A stretch of 64,000 nt of DNA, taken from Telopea speciosissima (Eukaryota; Streptophyta; Magnoliopsida; Proteales; Proteaceae). The stretch lies in assembly GCF_018873765.1 (NCBI RefSeq), contig NC_057926.1:52929878-52993877 (forward strand). The letters are read 5' to 3'. The translations under genes were made by a program, and so were the position numbers. The notes beneath the pieces are model-generated. The model was not told where the DNA came from. It did no database searches and saw only the letters and a program-made list of their open reading frames with translations. Below are positions 22,621-35,901 of this stretch, in pieces. Position 1 is the stretch's first letter, and each line of letters opens with the position of its first letter.

Positions 22621-24629
22621 TCTCCAACATGGGGAATCTTGTCAGTTTAGCACTTTAAGAGCATGACCATGGCATGGATATATGTATTCCTTATGCTATA
22701 CAATATAAATATTTATCACATGAACTTCACTTTCTTTGTCTTTAGTACCCAAAACGCAAATCCACACCAACCTTATTAAAGTTATGAGTGGATTCAATGT
22801 ACTCTTATTGTTTACATGTTCTTAACAATTCACATTGATTCTTGTTTTTATTTTATCTTATCAATGATGTATATCTGTCTGAATCTTCTAACAACTCCTA
22901 CTCTTAGGCTATGTTTGGAATGCAAGAAATTGATTAAAAAAAAAAAAATAAATCATATGAAGACAGTCCATGATGAAGTTTGATGGTTGTTGATATTAAA
23001 TGTATGGGCAAGAGATCATTATTTGGGTTTGTAGCGCTTGCACCAACACATGGGCCAATGAGAGCGCATGCAAAGCCATGAACATATGCCATTTTTTGTT
23101 TTCATGGGAAGAGGGGGGGGTAAGATGGTACTTTCACACGCTCCTATGTGCATCTGTGTTTAAGTGCAAAGTCAAACGATTAGGTAACGTTCTTTTTCCC
23201 CAAATTTATTTTCCCTTCTGAGATTTTTTTTCTTCTTCATATCTATTTTGTCATGTGGATAGCTTGGTTTGGTCGTTATGACTGTTCGATAAATGGTTTT
23301 TTTTTTGGGATTCACCAATAGTCAAATTTGATGACCTATCACCCATCTGCTCCTTTCCTCACTCGGCAAAAGTTTGAGTAGTTTCAAACACCAGTCCCCA
23401 AACTGGTCATTTAAACCGAGTTGATTGGAACCGTCGACCTCGGTTCAAAAAGAACCAATTCATTGAAATTGATTGAATTTGCTTGAAATAGGCATCAACA
23501 AGAGAAAACCAATCGATTTTAATGAAATCAAAACCATATAATTGAATCTTGTTTTTTTCGATTTATGCGTTTATGGGAATAAACAGCAGGTTGGGTTGGG
23601 TGGGCCCAAATTGGCCCATTTAGAGGTTTGGTGCCCGATCCAGCACAAGAGTATGGGCTTTAGCACTCCCTAGTGCCCACAGGATGTTAAGTTAGGGGTT
23701 TACATCATGTTATTGGTGAAGCCTGATCTTAGTTTTAATCTGGAAAATATTATTGATTTTTTGACGAATTATTTCATCTTCAAAACACGTGTGATCGACC
23801 AAAACGTGCATACGTCAGTCCCGAAGACACTGACTCCTGAAGAGTTGTTTTCTAGACCAGATTTGATAATACAATTCTGACTATAACAATTCATATTCAT
23901 TTTCCATAATGCCTTGCTCTGAACCTTATCCTGTTGGCTCATAATGAAGATGGTATCATAATCGACTCAAATACCCCAAACATTTCCCTGACCCAACCTT
24001 TGCTTTTTTCAAACTTACTAACTCTATACAAACTGTATGGCAAGCAACAACCACCATTTGCTATTCTAAGAGTACAGTGTCTAAATTACCATATTACCCA
24101 TTACTCTGCTTTTCCAATGTAGCCAAATGTGAATACCTATTGATGAATTTTCAATTCCTTTTTGGTGTCAAATTCAACTGGAAGTGCTTTTTCTTAATAA
24201 AATACTTGAAAGATAATTGCTTTAAGCCCTTGTTTGGTTTGATGTGATCCAAGAACAATGAAATGGTAAACTCAAAAAATATTAAATACAGAAACTAAAA
24301 TTTGCTTTCCACGATAAGTTACAAAAAAATCATTTGAGGTGGCATGACCAAGTTCAATATAGGACTTCGGATGCTCCAGTATCTGTCATAGTCTATAATT
24401 TTGATCCACAACATCAACTTCCTTTCGTACTGTGGAATTGGTCATGTGTAGTAGGGGTGCAATAGGGTTGGATTGGGCCGGATTTTATATTGAAACTTGA
24501 AATAGATAATAAACAAACCAAAATAGGTCATTATTTGTCCTTCAAATAACAAAACCAGAAAGCAATATGCTTTGAAACCAGTAATACATACAAGAGAACT
24601 GGAAGATGATTTCAGATCCCCAATATTGC
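22621..24629. other. intergenic within duplication A
   Basis: Holds a third R1 repeat (about 23005-23215) and otherwise unassigned AT-rich DNA that is conserved in copy B (47031-48760). No gene found on either strand. Confidence 0.55.
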
Positions 24630-25761
24630 TCAAGCTTGAGTCTTTGTCCAAACCAATCCATTCTCATTTATCCAATGACAAACTTCTATTAGGCCTGGGT
24701 CAGAACCCAACAACTTAAAAGCAATATGGTTTGGATTCCAAGTTGATGTGTCATAATGGCATGCCATGATCACATGATTCACTTTCTTCTGAGCATGTAT
24801 ATCAATTACATATACTTTTACTTTCTGTAAAATATGGCAATAATAGACTTGAAATGGGAATGGCTGACTATGACATAATACTGGCGGTTCAAAGAGGTTT
24901 CCATATATGAGTTTTATGGCTCCAATTGTGACATTCTCATAAGATCCTTCAATGCTCTCAGTACTCCATACACATACATGGTGCCCTAATTTTTCGACAA
25001 TAAAATCGATGAGATCTTCACCGGAAGTCATGCAGGTGCTCTGCTCATCTCGAATGGGACTCTTGTCACATATCTTGATGGTGTCTTCAATATACCCATC
25101 CATGTTTGATTGATCCACCACACCAAACATTTTCTTCAATTCCTCAATCTTTCCAAAGGAAAATGGGAGTTTTGATGCGAGAGATCGCGGTAAGAATGAT
25201 TTATATGACATTAGGTCCCTTAGATCAGGGATAGACATGAAACCTCCCTCTTTAACCATTGACTCGCGAAAAAATGGCAATCCTCCTTGGCTAGCAGCTG
25301 ACATGGGTGTTTCATTTGGAAGGTGTTCATAAACCACTTTGATAGCACTCCACTGAGCAATTGGTGGCAGGGTTGTGTCATCCATTGTCTTCTTTACCAA
25401 CGCATTTGTAGAACAAGCAATATTAGCCTGTTTACAGAATGAACGCAAGTGTGAAGCCAATTCATTTTCTTTCATAAGTTTCATAAACATTGTTGCCTGA
25501 TGGAGGGTTAATGGAGAAGCCTTTGCAACTAACCAATGTGGAGGGTGTGAAAGACCAATATGCTCTTTCCAATACTGTGAGAAGGCATTTTCAGCTTGAA
25601 AACCCTGCAATTTCATGGGAGAAAATTAACAACCAAGTAAGAGATAAAATAGGAACAAATCACAACCACTTTGAAATGAATGGATAATGGAAAAACATCA
25701 TTTTTCTTACACTAAAGTATGCTACTATCAGAATTCCAAGCAACAAAATGTGATATGTCAT
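24630..25761 (-). CDS. BURP-domain protein, PG1-beta (polygalacturonase non-catalytic subunit) type, without the FxxY repeats
   Basis: Two exons, 25711-25761 and 24630-25604, with a 106-bp intron (GTAAGA...TTGCAG), give 341 residues. Exon 1 is a signal peptide (MTYHILLLGILIVAYFS). Exon 2 continues GFQAENAFSQYWKEHI and LVAKASPL, the N-terminal signature of tomato PG1-beta-like wall proteins. The BURP domain starts at FFRESM (residue 128) and ends with the spaced pairs CH261-x10-CH273-x24-CH299-x25-CH326. PG1-beta proteins act in the cell wall on pectin and polygalacturonase. Odd: the long array of FxxYGxxG-like units between the N-terminal region and the BURP domain is replaced by about 48 residues, so the protein is little more than half the usual length. 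An ATG at 25616 inside the intron is not used in this model. This is the only intact copy; its duplicate is 49565-50696. Confidence 0.9.
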
Positions 25762-26344
25762 GGTGGAACTGAAACAGGGAACCAAATGAATTGCAAAGAT
25801 GGGTATGTTGCATGGAGAGAGGGTGTTTGATTTTACATAGAGGGTAATTTTGGTTAGGTGATGGTAGAAGTGAAGGAAGGGGGATGGGGGAGAGGGTGGA
25901 AGAAGAACTGGGATAAGGGGTAATTTTGGTATTAAAAGCATGAGAGGAGTAATGGAGATAATTTAAGGAGGCTATGGTTTAAGACATAAGGGACTTCTCC
26001 CTCTATCTTTGGGTTAATTGTTGTGATTTAGTTAATCTCACTTTCACAAACAATTTTCGAAGTACTAATAGCACACAAGAAAAAACAAATTGGTCTAAAT
26101 CAGTTAACTTTACTGTATAAAAGAATTCTATATAACTGAACTAATTTTTGCCCGATGGAGCTGTGAGGTGGTGTTTCTAACGATTGCATAACGAAATACA
26201 ATTTAGATAGACCACTTATCAAATTTCGAAGTCACATTTATTGCTTACACCCCCTTTATTGGCATTTCCCTTCTGTTTTTAGCTATCCTTTTGTTTTAAC
26301 TATTTCCACAAAAGTTTGACTTTCTAGTTATTCCTTAGGAGTTC

Positions 26345-26706
26345 ATGCAACGCTGGTGGGCGACTGACAGTTATCTAAGGTTCATACAGTAACGCATCAC
26401 CCACTGTTACAGAGAGGGTAATATCCTAGCAGATGCTCTTGTGAATCGAGCAGCCCGCCTTAAAATTTCAGAGAAGTGGAATGACTCTCCAAATTTCATA
26501 GCCCATACAACTTCTTGGGAAGCTCTAGGAAGACCATATTACCGCTTCTTTTGATCTGTTGTGAGGGTTTCATACCCGAACTTTTTTGTTTGTAATTGGC
26601 TGAAAATACTTTTGAGTTTGAGCATCTGATTTTATTCTCTTTTTGTATCTTTCTTTATACCATCAATATATACTTGCTGATCTTCTAGCAAAAAAAAAAA
26701 ATAAAA
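26345..26706 (+). mobile_element. L1-type LINE 3' end, 5'-truncated
   Basis: Codons from 26402 read HCYREGNILADALVNRAAR and on to a stop at 26552-26554, the end of the RNase H domain of plant L1 ORF2 (YREGN.xADALA motif). A 3' UTR follows, ending TCTTCTAGC and an A-run (26690-26701). Only the last part of ORF2 remains. The matching place in duplication B lacks it, so it inserted after the duplication. Confidence 0.8.
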
Positions 26707-26937
26707 AATTTAAATCATAATTTGAGGAATCCCAATTCCTATTGATTTCTACAACCCTCTTTTGTATTGCACTGGTTTTATGTTTGATATTAATTTTTAA
26801 TCATTGTTTCCTTATTTTAGTCAATAAATTTGTAAAACAAAATCAATGAAATTTACTTTTGGTAGCGAGATCTCCAAGTTTATTGAATAAAAAATTCCAA
26901 ACTCATAGATTTAGAGATATCTTAATTTGCTGCTTCT

Positions 26938-26954
26938 ATTATCAAAAAAAAAAA
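26938..26954 (+). mobile_element. 17-bp poly-A-tailed micro-insertion
   Basis: ATTATC followed by an A-run is flanked by ATTTGC(T/C)GCTTCT at 26925-26937 and 26955-26967. Duplication B at about 53925 has the site once and without the A-run, so this is a datable insertion with a 13-bp target duplication. Confidence 0.7.
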
Positions 26955-27284
26955 ATTTGCCGCTTCTTGATTCCAAACCGCTATTAACCGAGTCATGTAG
27001 GAACCGATCCGATCTCCGATTCCATTCTCTTGAACTATATTTTAAAGCTGTATTTTGCCACGTGGTCAAGTCCAATAGGCACTAAACTTAACATTTAAGT
27101 AGGGTACCTTGAGCCCTTCCCTTACCTGATTTACCACATGATAGATATTAGGGAAATGGAGGGAACTATTGCACTAACTAGGCAGCTTAGTTAGAACTTC
27201 AGATTTGTGGAATTGATCTAAGTCACTAAAATTTGTTCATAACTTAACTTGACAGACCTAGCCAACCATTAAAAATGCAAGGAT

Positions 27285-27412
27285 AGGCTCTTCTAAGTCT
27301 ATCTCTTTCCTCTCCATATGAAAAGACACATATGTCTCCTTATTTTGAGGAGGAGAGAGATAGACATATGAGAGTGTTGGCGTAGGCCACACTGCTCGAT
27401 AGAAAACTTCTT
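27285..27412. mobile_element. hairpin element, GTCTATCTCTYTCCTC family
   Basis: GTCTATCTCTTTCCTCTCC pairs with GGAGGAGAGAGATAGAC, followed by GTAGGCCACACTGCTCGA and GAAAAC. A relative with the same layout is at 46572-46708, at the edge of duplication B and not at the equivalent place, so this is a mobile family. Confidence 0.55.
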
Positions 27413-28732
27413 CCCCATAGCACCCACGAAATGACATTTACTATCCAAAAATGTTGCTAATATATACATATAAAAAAATCATTAAAATTCAATTTTAGAA
27501 TTACACTTTACGTACACCCACTAACATAATGGCATATGACATACCCAATTCAAAATGTTGTAAACTCAACAAGTATTTTCCATTTAAAAAGGTAACTGCA
27601 AACAAAAACAAGAAAAGACAACTAAGAATAGTGTGTTCAATGAAGGGGACCCAGACCTTCCCCTTCCAAAAGGTTATATTGGTCCCAAACTTAATACCTC
27701 TAAGATTCCTAACTCACCAAAACTCAAGATGTTAGAAATTTGCTGAAATGAAAACTCATCAATGAAAAAGTTGATGTCTTGAAGTTTTAATTGATTAAGA
27801 AGATAAAGATTTTGTGAAGAACCTAAGCCATACATTTTTTAAGTAAAAAAAAACCACCCATATGGTTGGTTCTGGGAACAATTCAAATTGCTACTCTAGT
27901 AACAAATTTTAGGACTTTCGGGTCAAAATGCATGAACGTGGATTTTTGGAATTTGTGAGAGGATGCAAACGAAATTTAAAAATAGAAAGAATTGATAAGA
28001 ACAATTTAGGTGTAAAAAAATAATACAATTGGTATTCAAAGAAAATTTGGCAGTAGATAATTAAGATATGCTTAACATAGCAACAAGCCGAATTTTCTGT
28101 TTTAGAATTTTTATGGCAATTTCTTCTTTTTGCTAGCAGGCTTTAAAGAGCAATTTTAGAGATGCAACCAGTTTTGCAACATGGAAGTGTGATGTGAAAA
28201 TTTTACCGTATTAATAGTTAGAAAACAATCTAGAGTTGGTCTCGTATCAAATTTTGGATTCAGATTTAAGCATATACCCTCATGTATGGGCAGATTCACT
28301 TTTCATCTATCCATTTCTTGTTTAAAAATTACAATTTTCACTGGATTTAAAAAAAATTATTATGCCCCTTGAACAATCCCATTTGGCTAAAAATTGAAAT
28401 GTGAGTAGGGAACTTGGACTCTATTTATCCACAAAATCACAGCTCTATACAATGTGCCATGTGGTAGATACTTGTGGCAATCTACAAATACTAAATGACT
28501 ACTAAAACTTATCCCAAAGTTTATAGACATGCATGAAGAAAAATATTACTTCCCCCTCTCTCATCTTCTTTTCTATCCCCAATACTCACTAATGCCAATG
28601 CCAACTCAAATCATCACAGGCTTCCTCGATCTCTCAAAAAATTCTTGTCATATTCAAAATAGTAATGCACCGTAGTCTAATGAAGCCAAATAACTTGAAC
28701 ATTCAAAACTCACTTATTTAGCCTTTTAAATA

Positions 28733-31700
28733 TTAAGAATCAGATCTTCGAGTATACTCCTTAACAAGCTTTGCAAATGACGACGACTTGTTCTCTAGCA
28801 AATTGGTTGGAGAATCATATTCCAATATAAGACCTGCTTAAGACAAGAAAACATGTCAATCTGAGTAGGCAAGCGCCAGAAGGATGAGAAGATGTATCAT
28901 CAAATTCAATTGAATTTTTTTGATTGTGTTATACTATTTACTAGCTACTAACCATTATCGATAAGCATGACCATATCGATATCAAGAATTGATGTTATCC
29001 TATGTGCAATTGTGATGACAGTAGATTCTGAAAAATGTTGAAGAAGTGTTTGTTGAATTAGATTGTCAGTTGCAGTATCCACTGATGCAGTAGCTTCATC
29101 AAGAACTACTACTTTGTTCCTCTTGAGTAATACCCGCCCTAAACAAACTAGTTGCCTTTGACCCATGCTCCAATTCTCTCCATTTTCAGTCACTATAAAA
29201 GCCACCATGTGAAAATGGGTTAGCTATTCTTTTCTTGAACTTTTCTTCATCTACTTGTTGCCGGAAAAGGGATTGGGGGCTAGGGGTTTAGGGTGTGCAA
29301 TGAAAGTTAGATATATCATACAATAATGTACTCATGTATGGATAAATTGATGTTGAGCAACTTTGGTATAAAACAATTATGAGAAAAGACCAACCTGCAA
29401 AATCAAGGTTCCCTTCTTTCTTTCTAACTTCATCACCAAGTTGACATCTATCTAAAGCCTAAGACAAAAAAAAGTTCATGTCAACTTACCACCTTGCTTG
29501 ATTATTTAAGATAATATAAGTGTCGTTAAAGATTAGCTAAACAAAAGATGAAATAAATAAGCAAAGGGGAGCCAAGTGGAAATGAAAAACAACCAAGTAA
29601 AAGTAGTGCACTTCTCAAGTCCCAACTAAGAGAATATCTTAAGACAAATTTTGCCCAAAGATGATCCAAAGCATCCACTGAAATGATTCAATACCGTAGT
29701 TGAAAGGATTTCAAAAATTACAAAAAGAAAAAGATCACAAGAAAGGAGTTTATTGAGATACATCTCCCAACCAATCAATTGTGATGTGGTTTGTGTGTGT
29801 GTGAATTATTAGTAAATTGTTTACCAAAAAAAAAAATCATGAGTAAATTGAAGATATTTCCATCCTATCTTTGTCACTCATTAAAGATTATTCATCAAAT
29901 GAAAAAATCTCACCTCCCAAATCTGTTCATCAGTGTATTCTTCAAGTGGGTCAAGATTACTTCTTAAAGTACCCTCAAACATTGTGGGGTCTTGCGGAAT
30001 GATGCTTAATCTTGACCGTAAGTCATGAAGACCAATCTTGGAGATGTTTATACCATCTATCCAGATCTGACCGGCTGCAGGCTCAATCATGCGAAAGAGA
30101 GCCTGTATGAGAGTTGATTTACCACTTCCCGTTCGTCCAACAATGCCAATCTTCATCCTTCCATGGAAAGTACATGTAAGACCTCGTAAGATAAGAGGAA
30201 GTTGTGGCGCATACCGGACCTACATACATATTAAATAACCAATTCATGAAGATTAATAGATGCTATAACAGCAACAAGAATTGTTCAGCAACATTAGGCT
30301 TTAGAGTGTCTATTCCATAAAGCCTTAAGGAATCTAGATTGGGCATTACATCAAGATTAACAATATCTATTTTTCCTTGTGATGGCCATTCATAACCTGG
30401 CCTATTTTCTTCTACTAACAGAGGGGGTTCATTAGGGATGCATACATACTGTAGTATTCTCTCAATGGATATGATTTGGTTTTCAAGAGCAGTAAGATCC
30501 CATATAACCCCATACACACTGAAACCAAGCCCATATGTGACTGCTAAACCCGCAACACCTTCAAGAGAGAAAAGAAAAGAAAACAAAATCACAATTAATC
30601 TTTCATGTGAGAAATCAGTTATGATTTCCCTAGAGGATGAATTTATAAGATCTCAAATTCAAGATTTTACCAGGACTGAGGAATCCCTTCGGCATTGAAA
30701 TCAAGAAAACCAAAGAGATGGCATATGTGATGGATGCCAACATTTCCATGCGGAAGCATAACCACTCTATCGCACCTGAGAAAAAAAATTTGGGTCGAGA
30801 ATACCCATCCACTAGCTTGAAGTTTGTATCCATAAACTTTTCTTCTTGATCAAAACACCTGATTATGGTTGAACCTAAACTAGATTCAGCATAATGTTGT
30901 ATGATTGGAGCATGGCATACTCCGCCCAAACGTGATAGTTCTCATGCTGCAGATACGTAGTATTTCTACAAGATGAGATTCATTAAAAAAAAAAAAAAAT
31001 TAGCTATAATATAATAAATATATAACTAATGTATAATTAGTGAGAAAATGATATGAATTTTTTTATGAGGAAATTCTTAATGTGAGTTGCTCATTTAGAT
31101 GGTTGTTAGTGACACCATTGTCATGGATGAAGTTAGAAGCAGTAGGAAAATATTTCATTCTATTTTAACAATCTAATCAACTATTCTCTATTGAATGGTT
31201 TTATTTTCTATTATTATTATTAGTAAATTTTGAAAAAATTATATACATTACTAGTATATTGATAGTACTATATCCTGAAATTTCTATCCCCAAATTCTTA
31301 AATAAAATGTTTACTGAACATGGACGCAAATATGTCCAAAAGTATGTGGTATTCGTTAAATTTTTTTGTCAAAAGTATTTTGTCAACTTTCAAATTCAAT
31401 TGATAACCGCCTCTATCATATCCAATTTTTTTTCAATTCTAAATTTGCTTATGATGGATAGAACAATATGACCTTATTTAATACTTAATATTTAGTTATT
31501 GAGAATTATATTAATTTACTAATTTAGAATTGCTTACCAATTTATCATTGTAAAGTTGTCGACTAATTTTTTTTCACAATTATAATTGATATAATACTTA
31601 GATAGTACATATTAGAAATTATTTCTTAAGTTATTATCTGTTAAGTTTTGTTAATTATTATATTATATTTAGTATGAGCAGAGCTAATAGGCCATATTAT

Positions 31701-34700
31701 ATTTTTATCCAAACACATCTGATATATTTTATATATATCAAAAGCATATCCATGTCCCTTTGGTGAACTTTGCACTTTGATAACATTGGCTTTGTTTGGT
31801 CCTTTCTTCTCAAATAATTTTAGTAAGCAAAAGGTTACAGTTTTATTTTAATTTATATTAAAATGTGTGATTGGGAAAATGTATTTTTATAAATTCAAGA
31901 AGTATATTAAGATTCAAATAACAACTTTCAAACCCAAGAATATAGGCATCCATCATGAGACCAATTTTTGTGCAAACAAAGCAAAATTAGAATTCACTAA
32001 TTAAACAAAGCTTGAATCAACTTGAATTACAACTTGTTAACCATAGGAAAAATATGGCTAAGCTTAATTTAAAATTTTAATCATGAGAAGTGGAAGTGAC
32101 AATAGAATTACCTGGTACCAGATGCATGTCAGAGTCATTAGAATAAAAACTATTAACATTTGCCATGCAATTTGTGACATTACTGCAGTAGTTCCCAAGA
32201 ATCCTATGATTGACACAAGAAATTCTTCCATTTGAAGTGGAATAGATGTATCAACTACATTTTGATCTATGGAAGCCTGCATACAAAAATAGACTTTATT
32301 TAAATTTATAATTATATTAATTTTTATGGTGATCAAACAAGTTTGTTTGGATCCTCAAAGCATATCTACAAACCCGATTTAGAATCCTTCCACTCGGAGT
32401 AGAATCAAAAAATGATATGGGAGCATGGAAAATGCACAAATGCATTTTGTTGAAGAACAGAGTGGCTGTCTTGTATCCAACAGTTACAATGAGCATGGAC
32501 CTTATAAGTACACAAAGAGAGCTTCCAAGGGTCAAAGCAACATAAACAAACATGAGATTGGATCCCTTAATATAAGGTCCCATATCTGCTAAAACAGGAG
32601 TAGCCAACACCATCCAGTAGTTACTGCCTATTAGGAGAAGCTGAAAAAGAATTTGAGTAAGCAATATCAATGGTACAAAAGCACCTTTATGTGTTGCAGT
32701 AAGATACTTCCAGTAGACAGAAAGGCTAATTCCACCCTTCTCTCTCTTTTCTTCCTGGACAAGTTGTCCTTCTGATCCAACCATTTTTTCTATTTTGTGG
32801 TATTTAGGTTCCCTTTCTTCATTATCTTGATTAGACTTCTCGATACATATATTACCATCTTCTTCACTATGAATTAAGTTATCTAAAGCAACCCCATGTC
32901 CGATAGAATTTAAGTCTGCCAAAGCTTTCTTATGTGCCCCCACTAATTCTATAAAGTCAGTTCCTGAACAAAGAATTTCATCATACTTTCCTGCTTGAGT
33001 AATCCTTCCATCTCTCATAACCTGCCAAACAAGAGAAGGTAAGTAATTACTTTCAAACTAGGTTGGGGGATTTGAAGTCTAGAAAGAACGATGACACATT
33101 CTCACCAGGATAAGATCAGCATAATGTAAAAACTCTACTTGGTGGGTAACATAAATTACGGTTTTTGAACTCAAAAGTCCCAACAAACACTCCTGTCACA
33201 AATGTTTAAATATTCACATTTAGACACTCAAAAGAATATTTGGTTAATTATAAGAGACAACTAGTTATACCTACTAATAATATATTTTTTTATATAATAA
33301 TGAGTAACATCAAACCGTAAGTTTATACAAAAACATGTATCCCTCCATAGATATCATGTTTCTGTATATCTTGTTTGATTAACCAACCATGGTTGGATTC
33401 TTCTTAGATCAATTGTTAGACCAAACTTAATTTCTATTCTGGTGAACAAAATTGTGATGTAAGTGATTAGATGTATAGCTTCAAACTAATTTAGGTAGCG
33501 TTCATAGTGTAACTACCTTAAATAGATGAGTTCCTGTATGAGCATCCACAGCACTGAAAGGATCATCAAATAGATAAATATCTGCATCATGGTATAAAGC
33601 ACGTGCAATCTGGATTCTTTGCTTCAGCCCACCACTCAAGTTGATCCCTCTATCTCCTATGATAGTTTGATCCCCAAAGGCACACAATTCTAGGTCCTTC
33701 TTTAATGAACATGCTTCAAGGATAATCTCATACTTTTCCTTATCCATCTTCTTACCAAACAATATATTGTCTATTATCTTGCCACTCTGTATCCAAGGTG
33801 ATTGTGCAACATAGGCTTTTGTCCCATTCAACTTAACAACTCCAGATACCTTCGGAACTTCCCCCAATATGCATGAAAGTAGGCTTGACTTTCCTGACCC
33901 AACAGAACCACAAATAGCCACTCTCATTCCATGACACACTCGGAAATTAAGATCTTTTAAGGTGAGATTAGGCGAATGAATGTCCCAAGAAAAATTCCCC
34001 TTGACAATCTCAACTGCAACCTCGGTATCATCTCTTGGAAGCTTTTGTACTATATTCGAATGAAGATCGTCAAGACAGAGGAATGAAGCTATCCTATCGA
34101 GGGAAATTTTAGTTTGAACTACCATAGAGATTGTGTCTGGGAGAACACAGATGGGCACTTGCAATATCTCAAATACTGCAAATGCAGATAGAATCTTCCC
34201 CGACTCTAGTGGAATTCCCATAAGCATACAAAACCCAAAAGTAGCCATGGATACAAACATGGGACCAGACAAGAAGACAAAGGAAATCGTAGCTGATGAA
34301 TAAAGTAACTTTTTTAACCATCTTGTTTCAATATTCCTGAGCTCAACTATCTTAGCTAAGAACTTCATCTCCCAGCCCTGGAGTTTGAGAATCCTCATAT
34401 TCCTCAGAGCCTCGGATGTTAACTTCATCCGTCGATCCTTTGAATCCATCAATCCTTCCTGAAATTTCTCCTGTAGTTTTCCCAATGGCCCATTTGCTAG
34501 CAACAAAATCATTATAGCAATAAAAGCTCCAATTGAAGCGAGCCCAAAGCTCTTGTACAAGATCAACAATGCTAGAACAAATTGAACAGGCACTCTCCAT
34601 ACATTGTGCAAGTACCAACTAAAAACGCTGATCCTCTCAACATCAACACTCATCAAATTAATGTTCTCTCCACTAGTGTGGCCCTGCTTTGATTGACTTG

Positions 34701-35901
34701 AAAGTCTGAGACTCTTTTTATAGATTATTGAGAACAATGCAGCACGGACCTTGATTGCCATCTTTCGCAATTGAAAGAACATATGCCTCTCAGAGAGGCA
34801 TCTTATGAGCTTTGAAAGAAAGAATGTAAGCACTAGCGCGTATCCTTTATATATTAGTTGCGGAGAACTATTGAGATATTTAACAAAGGCATCAATAAGA
34901 TAAGGTCCAACATAAGAAGCCAATGTGCATAAAATGGAGAATAGAGTCGTCCATAGAATTTCTTTCCATATTGAGTGAATCAGTGCCTTGACCAACATGA
35001 GTGTGCTTACCTGAGTATCATTACCACTGCCATTACTATCCGATTCAAGTTTATTTCTAAAGCAAGCAAAGACCACCTTGGCACTATCACAAGTGGCAAG
35101 TTGAGGAATGTCTTCAAGGTCTAGTGTCTTTTTATACCCGAGTGCAAGCAAAGGGCCCATCCAAGAGAAAATAAAAATATTAAGAAGATTGGCATTTGCA
35201 TAAGGAGTGACACTATCTGCATTGACTCTTGATCCATGTCTATCATCATCATTGCTTTGACTAGAACTAATTTTCAAAAGAGGCTCCAAAATATGGGGAT
35301 TTTCATCTTCTCGCCCCTTACCAAATAACCCAACATAACTAAAGAACAAACCAGCAATAATGGATGTAGCATCGGAGATCCATATTACAAATGGTATGGA
35401 AAAATGCTTCCAATACAAACCAAAATGTATAACAAGATAGGTAAACGACATTAGGAAGTAGAAGACCCACCAAATCCTTAGTATAATGGGGAACTTGTGC
35501 TCAGTTGAATGAGAAAACTGGATATGCAAGTAAGTAGAGATTACAAACCAAGTGAGCATTTTGAATGCAAAATCCAATTCTGAAAAAAGCTTTAGATCAG
35601 GCCAACCATGTCCATACCCAGAGAAGTAGTTTACCACGCATAGAAAAAGATTACAGAAAGACAAGCCCATACAAGATATAAGGGCTAACCAATGGTATAA
35701 AAAGTATGTATTCTTCAGCATTGGTTCTGAATTTTCGAGGGTAGGCATTGTGCGGCTCTTGCAAGCCCAGGAAATGAATAAAACTAATAACAAAATGAGT
35801 TGTGAAGAAGCAGAAACCCCGTGCAGGAAAATGGTTGTAGAAGAATGTGAAAAAAAAACCCAGATATTCATATCATTATTTGATTCTTCGAAAACACCCA
35901 T
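28733..35901 (-). pseudogene. ABCC (MRP-type) transporter gene, copy A, with an in-frame stop
   Basis: Ten exons on the minus strand, all with GT-AG borders and matching phases: 33517-35901, 33106-33192, 32374-33021, 32112-32276, 30671-30965, 30350-30558, 29914-30219, 29395-29458, 28953-29192, 28733-28833 (4500 nt, 1500 codons). The layout is TMD0-TMD1-NBD1-TMD2-NBD2, as in plant clade-II ABCC proteins (AtABCC3 relatives), which move glutathione conjugates and similar anions across the tonoplast. NBD1 has Walker A GSVGSGKS (665-672), Q699 and Walker B IYLFDD (775-780). NBD2 has [16 protein letters not shown] and [12 protein letters not shown]. Two oddities: the NBD1 signature is LSGGL (L759) rather than LSGGQ, and codon 1103 in exon 5 is TGA (30942-30944) where copy B has CGA. 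The stop would remove most of TMD2 and all of NBD2. Everything else is open, so the loss is recent. Confidence 0.88.
29820..29836 (+). mobile_element. micro-insertion, TTTACC plus poly-A, in ABCC copy A intron 7
   Basis: TTTACC and an A-run sit between two AGTAAATTG repeats (29811-29819, 29842-29850). Copy B at about 57585 has one uninterrupted TAATAAATTG. It lies in the intron between exons 7 and 8. Confidence 0.65.

Noticed and set aside
25605-25616. ATG at 25614-25616 as the BURP start (MKLQGF)
   Set aside because: These codons are the end of the intron (TTGCAG acceptor). An upstream exon supplies a signal peptide in phase, and both copies show the same structure.
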